Positions 1 through 19,389 of a DNA stretch of 64,000 bases are shown here, one piece after another. Origin of the DNA: Allolobophora icterica (lineage: Eukaryota; Annelida; Clitellata; Crassiclitellata; Lumbricidae); contig OY744604.1 in NCBI GenBank assembly GCA_963556255.1, positions 70,944,390-71,008,389 of the forward strand. Reading direction: 5' to 3'. The position numbers and the translations under genes are program-made. The notes beneath the pieces were generated by a model, which was given only the letters and a program-made list of their open reading frames with translations, did no database searches and had not been told where the DNA came from. Every line of letters starts with the position of its first letter. Position 1 is the stretch's first letter.

Positions 1-261
1 ATCTGCCCACTCTTCGTGAAAAATTTAACTTTCCCGCGCGTTGTCCGATCCAGCATATCTGCGATTCAAGGTCATTTTAAGTTTCAATTTAACTGCGCAT
101 GCTCCTTGACGTTTGAAGTAGCATGTATAGAACAGTCAATTTCCTGACTAGTCTTTACGCGTGTAAATGAATGAATGATAATTATACTTCACGCTTTGTG
201 AATACTTGTTTTATTACAAGTCATTTCTTTTTCGCAATAAATAAACCGGTATTATTTTCAG

Positions 262-1130
262 CCCAGAAGACGATTCGCTTGGAAATTTTGCATCAGTCTC
301 CGATCCAGTCAAATATCTGCGCTATCACTACGTTGAAGGATGAAATGTTTATGCTCTGCGGACTACGTGATGAAGACTATGTTGTTAATGTTTACAACCG
401 CAACAATATTGAAGATGTGAAGGACGTCATCCCGCTACCAGAAAAAAACGAAATGCACTTGGCAGCTTGCTACGTGTCAAACTGCGTATACGTAGGTTTT
501 TACGTAGGTGTAAGAAACAATAACTGCTTTTCAGTCTCACGCATTACGAAAGACGAAGAACACAAGTTCAACATGTCACCATGGATCAGTGTTTCCAGGC
601 TGCCATTCGCTCCCATATGCGTCTCCGCCAGTGGTAGCCTAGTAATCGCTTCAAGTCTGCACAGAGAGGGACGGGATCCTGATTTAGTACTAAGCATCCA
701 TAATGCGAATGGTTCCTTGCAAAATGAAATAATGCTTTCCCCAGATTGGGATGTGTGCATATTGTTTGTTATTGACGTATATCCAAAGTCAAATGGAAAC
801 CTGCTATTGGTTTCTGCTGATGACGAAGAATATAATATAAAATTATTAGAGGTCGATATGAGTGGGAGCGTTGTACGCCAATATCTATCATCACTCAGCC
901 GATTGAGTCGTGTGGATTTTGCAGGTATTTATGATAGAATTCTAATAACCGAACCGTACGGAGGAATCGAGCTTTTAGATTCTGAATTTAATCTCCTGGA
1001 TTTTTGTCATCCCCAGCAGGACGAAGACGACGAGCGTTTTCTCGATTGTATGCACGGCGACAGCGAGACGAATGAGCTATTCTGTATTTTAGAAGGTCTT
1101 TTAACGACCTTCCGTTTCACAGAAGAATAA
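262..1130 (+). CDS. Terminal exon of an unrecognised, possibly beta-propeller protein
   Basis: An open frame of about 290 codons ends at TAA 1128-1130. A pyrimidine-rich tract ending in TTTTCAG lies just before 262, so I read this as the last exon of a spliced gene rather than a gene starting at the ATG at 171; the residues before 262 look like translated intron. The protein is acidic and built of short alternating hydrophobic and polar stretches with repeated turns (SASGSLVIAS, KSNGNLLLVSADDEE, DRILITEPYGGIELLD), as in NHL/WD-like propeller blades seen in many invertebrate cytoplasmic proteins. No signal peptide or membrane segment is seen. A candidate AATAAA lies near 1279. Family assignment is inference from the blade-like rhythm only; upstream exons would lie outside the window. 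Confidence 0.55.
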
Positions 1131-1794
1131 ACAACTCGAAATGATGTTAACGATGAGGACAATCTGTATTAAATAATTTCGATGTAATTGGCGTAACTTT
1201 AGAAAATTGTTCTTCTTTGATTCGTGCGTGTTATTTTACGAAGTTCTGTTCTTCTGTTCTTACGTCTATTGACAGTTAATAAAATAAATACGATTGTGCT
1301 CTTCTTTCGAAATCGTGGACAGTGTTGCCTCAATCCAATAATAATTAACACGGCGTTATTAAGCATTTTAGTTACTCGCACAAAGTCGAAATTGTTAATC
1401 ACGACGAGCAAGCATCCTGGAAAATGGAAACCCAACGTACGCTAGTCTACGTTGTGCTGTGACCGACCAAGACACTCGCACTTGGTACCGATAGCTGCTC
1501 TCGTTCGTCCGCATACCCTCTTGTGGCCCACTGATATCCCACATGCCCTGCATGACTGGTTAAGACCGGTCAAGAACTAACAGCTATTACGTAAGCGTGG
1601 TTTTCTCCAAACCTTCCGGTATTGCATAAACCGGTGCTTCCCAAAGTATTGGTCCGCAGACCGGTGTCGGTTCGCGCGCCCTCAGTTGCTGGTCGGCAAA
1701 GTGAGTCAAGAAACTGGACAAAGAAGACGATAGGCCCTACACGTTTTCTCTATTGGGTCTCGCTTCGAACTATCTGACAGGTCAAATAGAAGTT
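1131..1794. other. 3' flank, no gene seen
   Basis: AT-rich flank of the preceding exon with a candidate polyadenylation signal (AATAAA near 1279). Both strands carry short open frames around 1199-1445 that overlap each other and resemble nothing, so I treat them as chance. Confidence 0.5.
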
Positions 1795-1802
1795 GTTGTT
1801 CG

Positions 1803-2074
1803 CAGGGCATATTTTAACTGTATAACTAGTGGGACAAATGTCCCAGTTGTCTTAGGATTTGTCCCAGTAGTTAGGCTGATTTGTCCCAGGCAATGTACGT
1901 TTAAAGCATAACTAGTGGGACAAAATGTTGCAAGAGTTTTAAGATTTGCCCCAGTAGTAAAATAAGAATCAGTAAAACGCATTGTCAGGAAATTCCTAAA
2001 AAAGGTCATAAACTTTTCAGAGACGAGTTTCAAAATTTTGTCCCAGTAGTCTAAGTTCCTTAAAATATGCACTG
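1803..2074. mobile_element. hAT-type MITE (272 bp)
   Basis: Terminal inverted repeats CAGGGCATATTTTAA and its near-complement TTAAAATATGCACTG close the element. An identical 8-bp target duplication GTTGTTCG lies at 1795-1802 and 2075-2082. The CAG...CTG ends and 8-bp duplication are diagnostic of hAT transposons. The inside holds repeated GGGACAAA/TTTGTCCC motifs in both orientations and no transposase frame, so it is non-autonomous. Confidence 0.85.
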
Positions 2075-2082
2075 GTTGTTCG

Positions 2083-2718
2083 CCTTTAATATAAATTTTT
2101 ATCGTAACATTTGCGGGAAAATTCCTGCCAGTCCATCACACTGAAAAATAAATTTCTGCTGGTCCGTCACGCCGAAAAGTTTTTGAAGCGCTGGCGTAAA
2201 AGATGTATGATATGTACGAAAGAGTTCGCGACACGCTTTCGCTAGGGAGCGACCGCATCAAGGTTAAAAGCTCACAGATCAAATGTTTGATTGAGAGTGT
2301 AGAACGACCTGCCGAACGGTCAGACTTTGTTGCACAAACCTCGTCGACGTTAGTTTCGATCAACGACCATGAGGGCGTGATGGTCCTGCGCTTTGGCAGG
2401 ACGATGCGGAGATGCCGCGTTATCTTGAGAACTGTGCCATTCCTATCTAAAAGGCTTTCATTAAAAACACGCACTAATGTGCCACAGATAGCTCACGAAA
2501 CAGTTTCTTCTATCTTACGGCTGAACTATTCGCGAGCTTTAGATAGACATGTTGAAACAATTCTGTGAGGGTCTGAAAAGGCGCTATCGAAAGGTCAGAC
2601 ACACGCATACCTACACAATTCAATCCTGTTTACTCAATTCAATTCTGTTTATTTCCTGTAACATAGACTGACAGTTACGCAGTATACCCTGTAAGTTACA
2701 TTCGTAGAGGTTACAAAT
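2083..2718. other. No gene supported
   Basis: Open frames of about 110-120 codons occur on both strands (2136-2474 and 2203-2568) but overlap each other, lack splice context and resemble no family I know. Just before the SINE at 2719 there is a repeated TCAATTC(T/A)GTTTA stretch. Confidence 0.4.
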
Positions 2719-2845
2719 GGGGCGTGGTGGCTCAGTGGTAAGTTCGGCGCCTTGTGACCGGAGGTTTGCAGGTTCGAATCCCACTCTAGCCGCTGCGTAC
2801 GGACCTTGGGCAAGTCCTCACTCGCAATTGCTGTCCTGGGTCTAC
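2719..2845 (+). repeat. tRNA-derived SINE head
   Basis: A tRNA-like sequence with a box A (TGGCTCAGTGGTAAG, about 2728-2742) and box B (GGTTCGAATCC, about 2772-2782) is followed by a body shared with the reverse-strand copy at 5598-5826. It reads straight into LINE sequence near 2880. It does not end like a tRNA gene and recurs in the window, so it is a SINE and not a functional tRNA. Confidence 0.8.
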
Positions 2846-2879
2846 TACTTTTCATCCTTTATACCACTTTTTAAGTCAT

Positions 2880-3840
2880 CTCATAAAAGCCTCATCTGTC
2901 GACCACCATCTCTATGCAGATGACACCCAACTCTTCAGATCCTTCTCCCCAGGCTCTTTGTCCACCGCCATCACACAATTACTCAACGTGGCTAACCTTA
3001 TTTCACAGTGAATGTCATCCAATCTCCTCTGCCTTAACCCTTCCAAAACTGAATTCATCATCCTAGGCCTTCCTGATCAAATCAAGAAAATCTTTGATCC
3101 TTCCATAAACCTCTCGACTTACTCATCGTCTTTCACCTTAACCTCTGACTCTCCTGTTCGCAATCTTGGTGTTATTTCTGATCCACACCTCTCCTTCTCT
3201 AAGCACATCTCCAACCTCTCGCGCTCCTGCTTCATGCACATTCGTGACCCGCGCATACGACCCATGCTCGACCTTGAAACTACCTCCACCATTGCTACCT
3301 CCATTGTTCATTCAAAGCTCGATTACTGCAATTCTCTTTTCCTCAACCTTGAATCCACTCAAATCAAGCGTCTACAGCTTATCCAAAACTCACTAGCCAG
3401 AGCTGTCACTAGAACGCCCAAACATCATCATATCACTCCCATCCTCAAATAACTCCATTGGTTAAAAATCCCGGAGCGAATCCACTACAAAGTTATATCA
3501 CTAACCTACAACTCCCTACAATATTCCCAGCCCAAGTACCTTCGTGATCTCTTTACCATTCAGACAACCCGATCCACCCGATCATCGTCCGATCTCAGTC
3601 TTTCTCGACCGCCAGTCACTAATCTCAAGTTTCCCAGCCGAGCCATATCTAACACAGCACCACACCTTAGAATGATCTCACCCTGATTTCCGCAGTTTCT
3701 TAGTGCCTCCATCATCACTGCAACCCGTCCATCCTCCTCCTCCTCTTGTTCCTCTATCTATCACCCCCGGGCTTTCCACTCAAAACTGAAGTCTCACCTT
3801 TTCAAGTACTCCTACCCTGACTCATCTGATCCTTCGCCTT
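2880..3840 (+). pseudogene. LINE (CR1/L2-like) reverse transcriptase remnant
   Basis: This is the C-terminal half of a non-LTR reverse transcriptase, 5'-truncated just before the catalytic box: HLYADDTQLF can be read from about 2903. It continues through NPSKTEF, NLGVISDPHLSFSKHIS, HSKLDYCNSLFLNL and LQLIQNSLARAVTRTPKHHH, the usual thumb and C-terminal motifs of the CR1/L2 group. It is dead: TGA replaces an expected Trp codon just before 3012, TAA falls at about 3450 and TGA at about 3684. Truncated LINE copies normally arise by incomplete target-primed reverse transcription. The clade call rests on motif memory, not on a tree. Confidence 0.85.
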
Positions 3841-3896
3841 CCAATTATTCTCGCCGTAAACGACACCCGCCTTGACAGATGCTCTGCCTCGCCTGA

Positions 3897-4059
3897 TCTG
3901 GTACCCTGGAAATCGGACTTGGACCTCTCTTGGACTACTCTCTGGAAACCCCCTTTGATTTGGTTTGGCTTCCTGGATATCGGACTTGGACCTCTTTTGG
4001 ACTACTCTCTGGAAACCCACTCTGATTTTATTTTGACCTTCTGGAAACCGGAATCGGAC
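3897..4059 (+). repeat. Tandem repeat, about 67-bp unit
   Basis: Two full units and part of a third share CTGGAAATCGGACTTGGACC, TTGGACTACTCTCTGGAAAC and TGATTT blocks. The array follows directly on the LINE remnant and may be part of its 3' untranslated region. Confidence 0.75.
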
Positions 4060-4110
4060 CTTATGTGAGTAATGCCTTACCAATTAAGGGTAAGGCATTA
4101 CTCACATAAG
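4060..4110. repeat. Perfect 22-bp inverted repeat
   Basis: Arms 4060-4081 and 4089-4110 are exact reverse complements around a 7-nt loop. The arm core is GAGTAATGCCTTACC. It begins where the 67-bp array ends. Confidence 0.85.
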
Positions 4111-4800
4111 ACGGAAAATGGATATATGGTTCAATCATGGCTATCGGGGACAACGGTGGCCAAGTGTTGTAAGAATTACCTACTGGGGGGTTTCACCTTT
4201 GCCACCAGGTCAAATCCTAAATACATCCAAACAAAATCATCATCAAAATCATGCAATTCATAACTACATCGAAACATAAAAGCCATGAGTGAGCCATACC
4301 CTAGTAGTTTCATGACAGTCATTAAGGCAGGCTTTGCAGCAACTAGGCCTATATCCAAAGCTTGTAGATGTTAGTATGGCATCTTATTTGGAATTATGGG
4401 CCTGGTGTTGTAAGAGTTGCGGATAGGGTGTATTAGCCATTGGGGCATTTCACCTCTGCATCAAGTCAAACTATATATGCATCCAAACAAAACATTGCAA
4501 CATTGCAACATTGCAAAGTTTTGTATTTCTGCTTGACTGATGTCAGCAATTCATTGCGTCATTGATTTCTCCATCACTATACTAGGTTGCTAACCTCTTT
4601 GTTTCCATTTCTATGCGCAAGCGACGACACAGTCTCTTTGTTTTATACACGCTTTTGTGTTTCTCCTGCGATGTGCTTATGTCAGTATCTCATTCTCAAA
4701 CCATGTGAACGAATTCCCGCAACATTACATTTTGATATTCTGCTGCTTAACGAGTGTCAAATGTAATGCCAGTAACGGTCAATAATTGCTGTTCCTTTGT
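4111..4800. other. No gene seen
   Basis: Contains two loosely similar stretches (about 4150-4260 and 4395-4500, both with AGTGTTGTAAG-like and CATCCAAACAAAA motifs), so a diverged duplicated repeat, but no coding sequence that I can support. Confidence 0.45.
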
Positions 4801-4808
4801 GTCATCAC

Positions 4809-5121
4809 CAGGCCCGCCGACTTGTGGGGACAGGGAGCAAATGCCCAGGAGCCCGTCTATTTTTATGGGCCCGGGAGACCGAGCCCGTAATCAACTTATG
4901 AAAAACGTTATAATCAGTTATACAAGATTATTGATTTATGCCTTTTTAAATATATTACTGAATAAGATCATAGTTGTATATGTAAATATAATATCGTAAG
5001 GTCGTACCATCACTTTTTATTTCCATTTGTTGTTTTAAATTTTTCTCCTTATAAAGCCTAAAGATAGTTTAGAGGCCCGTGACTGCTCTGTCTAGGGGCC
5101 CGGAATTTGCCGCCACCCCTG
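4809..5121. mobile_element. hAT-type MITE (313 bp)
   Basis: Ends are CAGGCCCGCCGACTT and, at the right, AATTTGCCGCCACCCCTG, imperfect inverted repeats. Flanks are GTCATCAC (4801-4808) and GTCATCAA (5122-5129), matching at 7 of 8 positions. GGGCCCGG motifs lie near both ends and there is no transposase frame. The mismatched duplication suggests an older insertion. Confidence 0.75.
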
Positions 5122-5597
5122 GTCATCAACTGGGTTCAAATAAAACTGTAAATTTAGGGAATTAGAAAATAATTCGGTAAAAAGATCATTTTTGAACGTC
5201 CACACCAATTACAATATTTTCCCTGTTCAATTAATCTGGTCACAATGTACAAAGCAATATTAAAAATTTATTCCATACTTAATTTTTTGGTTAAATGGGT
5301 GTTGGTGTTGATCTTGATTGTAACTTAAATAAAAAAATTTGCAAAGTGCCACTCAGAAAGGACAGTGGCGTTGTCGACCCCGGCCAATGTCATCACAAAC
5401 AGGAGAGTTTTCAGACGCTTGCGGCACTGAGGGGAGAGAGACTAAAAAGCTTTAGCCTCAGGTACTAAGGGAGACGATTCCAACTGAACGGGTCAGCAAA
5501 AGTAGAGTCGAAACTGCCGTACCAGCCAACCTAGTGGTCTCCAGCCAGGCCCCTGTAATTATACGTGTATAAAATTCGAAATTAATCGGTCAGTTCT
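5122..5597. other. No gene seen
   Basis: AT-rich DNA between a MITE and a SINE. I see no motif, splice pair or long frame to annotate. Confidence 0.4.
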
Positions 5598-5826
5598 TTT
5601 TTATTCCGGATATTTCTATAGCGCCTCTCGAAGTCTACTACTACTCAGAGGCGCTCCCGACTACAGCATTTTGATACTGTGCCGGAATTTTCATGCCGAA
5701 GCGCCACGAGCAATCGCGAGTGAAGGACTTGCCCAAGGTCCGTACGCAGCGGCTAGAGTGGGATTCGAACCTGCAACCCTCCGGTCACAAGGCGCCGAAC
5801 TTACCACTGAGCCACCACATCCCGTT
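5598..5826 (-). repeat. tRNA-derived SINE, near full length
   Basis: Read on the minus strand: box A from CTCAGTGGTAAG (about 5803-5814), box B GGATTCGAACC by complement (about 5757-5775), then the same body as the 2719 copy. It ends in a tail with GGGAGCGCCTCTGAG and GAGGCGCTATA. This tail resembles the 3' end of the LINE at 38034-38340 and the fragments at 34859 and 46681, as expected for a SINE mobilised by a partner LINE. Confidence 0.8.
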
Positions 5827-6039
5827 CTGTAATTAAGATAGAATTAACTCAACATCATCATCAAGTAAAGGGATGAATGCATTGACAACACTGCAGCGAC
5901 CGGCTATGGACAATGATCCTAGCGACGTGTGGGCCTCAATACAATAAGCAACATAATTACAAAAGTTGATATTTGCAATTGTTATGGGTTTGTGCTGTGT
6001 GTGGAGGACATGAGATTAGAATCGATAACGAATTGAGCG

Positions 6040-6161
6040 GCAATGCTGCCGTTACTAAGGACTCTTAAACACCCTCAAATACCGTCCGTCGGTAGGTCGC
6101 AGATAGCATTCGAGAGCTTTGCAGAATGATCGGCTAGCAGATGTTAAACAATTCGTCTACG
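6040..6161 (+). promoter_or_regulatory. Conserved upstream / 5'UTR block of copy 1
   Basis: About 70 bp before the ATG is alignable in all three gene copies and ends in the same CTACG before ATGA (also 35420-35492 and 50095-50165). Copies 1 and 3 additionally share GGACTCTTAAACACCCTCAAA further upstream. No TATA box is obvious. This probably holds the 5'UTR and core promoter; that is inference from conservation. Confidence 0.5.
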
Positions 6162-14732
<8,571 letters not shown>

Positions 14733-17600
14733 TATGCAAATGCTTTATTAAATGGAGACTTTAAGGCAAGCACGGATCTATTAGTTTTACAGATTATTAA
14801 TGATGCAAATGCCATTTTTTAGCTGCCACGGTTTAAATGCACTTACAAGTAGACTACTATAAGTAGGCTAGCTCTATGCAGATTTACTCTATTAGATTGC
14901 ATCGCACTGTGCAAGTTGAATTCGACAACCCAATTAACTGATCTAGCTGAAGTTTCTGTTTCTGTAGAAATAACTTCATTAATTGTTGGATCAAATAAAC
15001 TGAACAGCTGTTGTTTAGATGCTGTATTTACTGGAATATGCTGTAATATGTCACATTGTCACGAAAGGCTGTGTTTCGCTAACGAGTTTTTGTTCTTTTT
15101 AATTGAAGAAAGGTTGTATTTTTCGTTTGCCTAACGGTTCATGAAAAATCTTAGATTTAATTTCGCCTAATATACAGTTCATTATTTTTTGATCGCATGT
15201 AAACGCTTATGCCGTCAGAGTAGTGTTTAGCGTGCAGTAATTGTTGTGTGGCCTACTCTGAAAATAGGGTCTTAATCGTAATCTAAAGTCATATCGGATT
15301 CCTTATCGAGAGAGCCTTAACGTTTGGGACAGGCAATAGAAAAGGCATTCTCCAAGATCCGTTTCCATACTTGGCGCAGTCGAAGTGAGGCAGTCGAAGA
15401 TTATTGTCAATCTGTATATAACGGTTTCTGTCTGTTCACAACTTCGCTGTGCGTATGAATTTAAACTTGGTTTATTTTGCGCGTGTTCTTCTCCAAGTTT
15501 CGTGCATGTAACCATTTTCTTCTCACAATATTAGATCAGTCCTTCTCTCGAACTCGCAACACGGTTTTCCAAAAATCCTGAAATCGGTCTATTTAGTTGG
15601 GTTTTGAATCGGACAGAGAATATTTTGCTTGTGACTTTCTCATGATCGCTGTGATCTGTTTCGTTTTGCCCCATGACAACCAGCGTCTTTTCAGTACTTC
15701 ACAAAAGCGCTGCATCCATTAACATAAATGGTGTCAAAGTTCATTTCGAATAAATTTTTATAGCACCGGTTCCAGAGAAGTTAATCAGTGGCGCTCCTAC
15801 TCTAGAACAAGGTTCATTAACAACATTAAAGCTTATTAGCGAGCAAAGAGTCTTCAGATAGCTAAAACAGCTCAACCGAAGTATCACCGGGAGCGGACAG
15901 TCATGCTGATGAGTCGAGTTAGTACGTGTAGGACGATAAAGAACCAAAGGACATGAGTTCCGCGGAACACGATGCCGCTCCAAAGAACCTCCTCGTCACT
16001 CCTTCTCCGAATCCTAGATTTCTTGGCTACAGACGGTGTAGTGGGTTAGGTTTGAGTTTCGGCCGTATCACAGTTCCGTACATGTAACCATTTTTCTTCT
16101 CACAATATTATGCATCTATTTGTATAGCCTGCATTGTTAACCACAGTGCGTTTGCAGGTGGTATAATAAAGACTATACTTTCTTACTTACTTACTAAACC
16201 ATTCTACCTGTTAGTTAGTGTTCGTCCACTGACGATAATTAGCGTCGAAATACATGGAATCCTCTGTAGATTCGTGTAAACAACTCCAAAACGATAATGT
16301 GAAAAGCTTCACAGTTTGAGAATGAATAAACACAGTTTCTGGACCCTGACGTTGGTCATCCACATCACTACGAACGTGTGAAAAGTATTGGCGCTACATA
16401 TTTTGCTATTTTACATGTTATTATTGTATTGCTGTGAGCACACATTCTTAAACTGTGCAGTCTTTATGCTAACAGGCTTATTAAGTACTGCACAACAGCT
16501 TTGGATATGATTGCCTAAACGCACACAATAAATGATTTAAATCTCATAATAATTATTTTCTGAGTCACAGAGTTCTCTAATAAATAGTTCATTGTTCTTT
16601 TATTCGGAGTAAAGTGCGTTTCAATCAATCAATCAATTAATCAAATCCTTTATTGAAGCAGTTTGAAAACAAAGCAGTATAACATAGCAGTATCAGCATT
16701 TGCAACAAAAGGAGACCCAGAAGGGATAAAAGGGCCATCTAAGGTTTAATAATATCACAATAGATGTCATTATAAAAGTCTTTCAATCAATATTCTAATC
16801 AATTGCTTCGATCAAGAAAAAAAGTGAACAAGATAAATCTAAATTAAAACTTAATTAAATGGTATAATATTATGTAACATCGTTTACATCTTTATTTAAG
16901 TAAAACATGTTTCATCGAGGCAAACGTTTTTACAGAAATATCTTTTCGTACTTGTAACGGGTGATCAAAGTTAGACATCGACTTACCAACGACCGTTTAA
17001 TCTAATGAATTACGATTTCATAATACACAAGAACCTTAAGAAATATGAATGTAAATACAAACGATTGCTAAATTTATTCCAATAGTTTAAAGAGTCCGAT
17101 TATGTACTCTATGAAAGCGACTCAGCGAGGGTTGTGAACTAAATGCTTTGATCTATTAGGATAATATTGACTCATAACACAAGAGGAGAATACACAGAGG
17201 CGATGAAAACCAAGGAGGTAACCATTGGTCTGCATTGCTAAAACTACCAAAGTCATAGAAGATGTAATAATATAATAATAATAAAGTAATATTGTTCTTT
17301 AATTAAGCGCCTGCAAACGCACTGCGCTGTACAGTAAACATACATATTATAGTAGAAACGGCAGCCACGCAGGGCGCCTTACATACATGTATATAGTAGA
17401 AGCACACGATTACAGTTTTACAGGAGTCGAATATAACTGTTTAAGCGGCAGCAACATGGCGCCAATTCATGGCCTACTAATCATTTAACCACTGCCATCT
17501 AGCGAGTGGAAGGCTGAAAACCTTACGGGGTCCTATGCAGTATAAGCCTTATTAGTCTCATAAATATACAACGAGAAATTACAAACTGTGTGCTTTAGTC
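14733..17600. other. Intergenic, no gene seen
   Basis: Downstream flank of copy 1 and 3' side of the minus-strand gene. An approximately 30-bp stretch (CATGTAACCATTTTCTTCTC and following) recurs near 15508 and 16081. Short frames at 14916, 15303 and 15741 have no support. Confidence 0.45.
16619..16765. repeat. Dispersed repeat end starting with (AATC)n
   Basis: Begins with CAATCAATCAATCAATTAAT, then CCTTTATTGAAGC. A second copy with the same (AATC)n/TTTATTG start is at 44610-44760. This looks like the tail of a minus-strand LINE or SINE. Confidence 0.55.
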
Positions 17601-17787
17601 GATTTATTAAACGTGCAAGTGCCTGTACTTAACGTTCAGTTGCAAGGAAGAATATCAATGTCATGTTGCTTTTCTTACACAAATTCTGCAAGACAGAGAC
17701 AGTTTGTACTAAATCCATTTCTTGAAAGTTAAAATGTTCTGAATAAAAACCATAACCTTCGTCGCTTAAAACAGAAATGCCTCATGA

Positions 17788-19389
17788 CTACTCCTCCGCA
17801 AATCTACAGCCATAACACTCATCTATCGTGCGTCCTGTCTCGAAAATGTTCATCAGCTCCTCTGAGCTCTCCAACATCTTCACATCAGGAATAACGCTTA
17901 GCAATCCAGAATGCATTTGCCACACAGCTTCGAAACTCCTTTCCTGAATCAATCTCGTCCTGTTATTTGACGTGGATCGTCTTATTGGAGTATTGGTCTC
18001 TTCTAACAAAATCGCATTAGACAAGTTGCGTTTTATCAATTCGTTGTTTGGGAGTAGTTCTCGCGCTCTGCCGTGTGAACTCACTGCTTGAGCATAACGA
18101 CCCGATTGTTCGTATGCATAACCGAGAAGAGAAAACGACAAAGGGTAGACGGATTCTAAATCCTGACACAGTGACTGAAATTCAAACATGACCTCAGTAT
18201 ATTCGTTCATTTGCATCAGTCGCAAATACAGCGTGGCCAGAAGATAGTAACCGTAGACGATCGTTGGAATAATGATGCACTCATCATCAGAAATAGAATC
18301 CAATTCTCTTCGGATGTGATCGTCCACCGACAACCTTAGTTTCTTTGGCCACACGATCACCGACATCAAGTTCTTCTTTGCTGTCTGTGTGATTTCTAAA
18401 AGAATCGGAAGAGCTGGCTTGCCTGTGGTGCAATTCACGAGGAACTGAGAGTAATAAAGCTTGTTTGACAAGGTCGGAGAGTTCGACATGGCAGACCATT
18501 TTATGACGCTGGCATATATCGAGTTAAGGGCCATGCACTCTTGTTCATTATCTCCAGGAGTCCATTGGCTGTTCGTTAATAGAAATATTACTTTGGACAG
18601 ATTACTGCCCGTGAAGGGCATATTGTTTACAAGCATTTGCTGTTCCTCAAACAGTTCCTTAAATCGAGCTGACGTTCCAATTTCAGGCATCAAAATGGAA
18701 AACATAAAAAATACATACTGAATACTAATCATTGTATGTGGGCATTGTCTAGAACATTTAACTAGCACCCGCTCAGATTTAATGATATCTCGTTGCAGTT
18801 TTGCGTGAACAGCCTTTCTCAAATATTCATTTGAATGCCATGTCCTGCCAATCCGTCCATATGAAATTCCTAGCATATACCAACTGAGGTGGCTCTGAGA
18901 CATTTCAAGTTGATTGCAGAAAGACTCGACCTCTTTAAGCAAACTACGTTCTGCGTCATGCTTGTCCAGTTGCCGATAGCATTTCAGAAATAGGTAATAA
19001 ATAGGCATGGCTGCCGGAAGATATTTCTTTCCGTATTTTACCAAGTCGTCTAGTTCTTCACCGATGTCCTCCAGTAAAGAATTTGTCTTGTGAGCTTCTT
19101 CAAAAATATTTTCAAACTGACTTTCCGAAACCTGTTGTTTTGTTGAGTTTAGTACCATTAGTGCTTCCTCATATTTTTCAGAATCGTGAAGAAATGAAGC
19201 AAATGCAATTACATTAAGAGGCGAAGGATTTTGCTCAATGGACTTCTTGAATAATAGCTTTGCTTTTTCGTAGTATGAATCTCCGTATGCAGTACGATTG
19301 GCAGCTTCAACATAACACGAAGCCAGTTTGTTAACTACATCAGCGGATGTCTCCCGTTCAGAAACTCTTTCAAGACACAGTTGCTGAGA
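17788..19389 (-). CDS. TPR-like C-terminal region of the Mab-21 gene
   Basis: Open on the minus strand from about 19389 to TAG at 17788-17790 (about 533 codons); the first ATG (19158) is internal, so it is not a natural start. The N-terminal part, ahead of that ATG, reads SYYEKAKLLFKKSIEQNPSP then FASFLHDSEKYEEALMVL, a TPR-like helical pair; near the end SFSLLGYAYEQSGRYAQAVS with RARELLPNNEL is another. No signal peptide or membrane span. It lies directly downstream of the Mab-21 domain in a different frame; the open frame begins within nucleotides of where the upstream frame ceases to look like protein. I infer one gene with either a short indel or an unrecognised intron at about 19385-19392. 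A TTTATT (minus-strand AATAAA) near 17602-17607 is a candidate polyadenylation signal. Confidence 0.8.
   Translation of the reverse strand, partial: SQQLCLERVSERETSADVVNKLASCYVEAANRTAYGDSYYEKAKLLFKKSIEQNPSPLNVIAFASFLHDSEKYEEALMVLNSTKQQVSESQFENIFEEAHKTNSLLEDIGEELDDLVKYGKKYLPAAMPIYYLFLKCYRQLDKHDAERSLLKEVESFCNQLEMSQSHLSWYMLGISYGRIGRTWHSNEYLRKAVHAKLQRDIIKSERVLVKCSRQCPHTMISIQYVFFMFSILMPEIGTSARFKELFEEQQMLVNNMPFTGSNLSKVIFLLTNSQWTPGDNEQECMALNSIYASVIKWSAMSNSPTLSNKLYYSQFLVNCTTGKPALPILLEITQTAKKNLMSVIVWPKKLRLSVDDHIRRELDSISDDECIIIPTIVYGYYLLATLYLRLMQMNEYTEVMFEFQSLCQDLESVYPLSFSLLGYAYEQSGRYAQAVSSHGRARELLPNNELIKRNLSNAILLEETNTPIRRSTSNNRTRLIQERSFEAVWQMHSGLLSVIPDVKMLESSEELMNIFETGRTIDECYGCRFAEE

Noticed and set aside
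171..261. ATG at 171 as start of the first gene
   Set aside because: The bases before 262 end in a typical pyrimidine-rich acceptor and encode an un-protein-like stretch, so a splice junction at 261/262 is more likely.
2203..2568. 121-codon plus-strand frame as a gene
   Set aside because: It overlaps an equally long minus-strand frame, has no splice or family signal and lies among repeats.
2719..2845. Functional tRNA gene
   Set aside because: Good box A and B, but the sequence recurs in inverted copy at 5598 with a SINE body and tail and has no proper tRNA 3' end.
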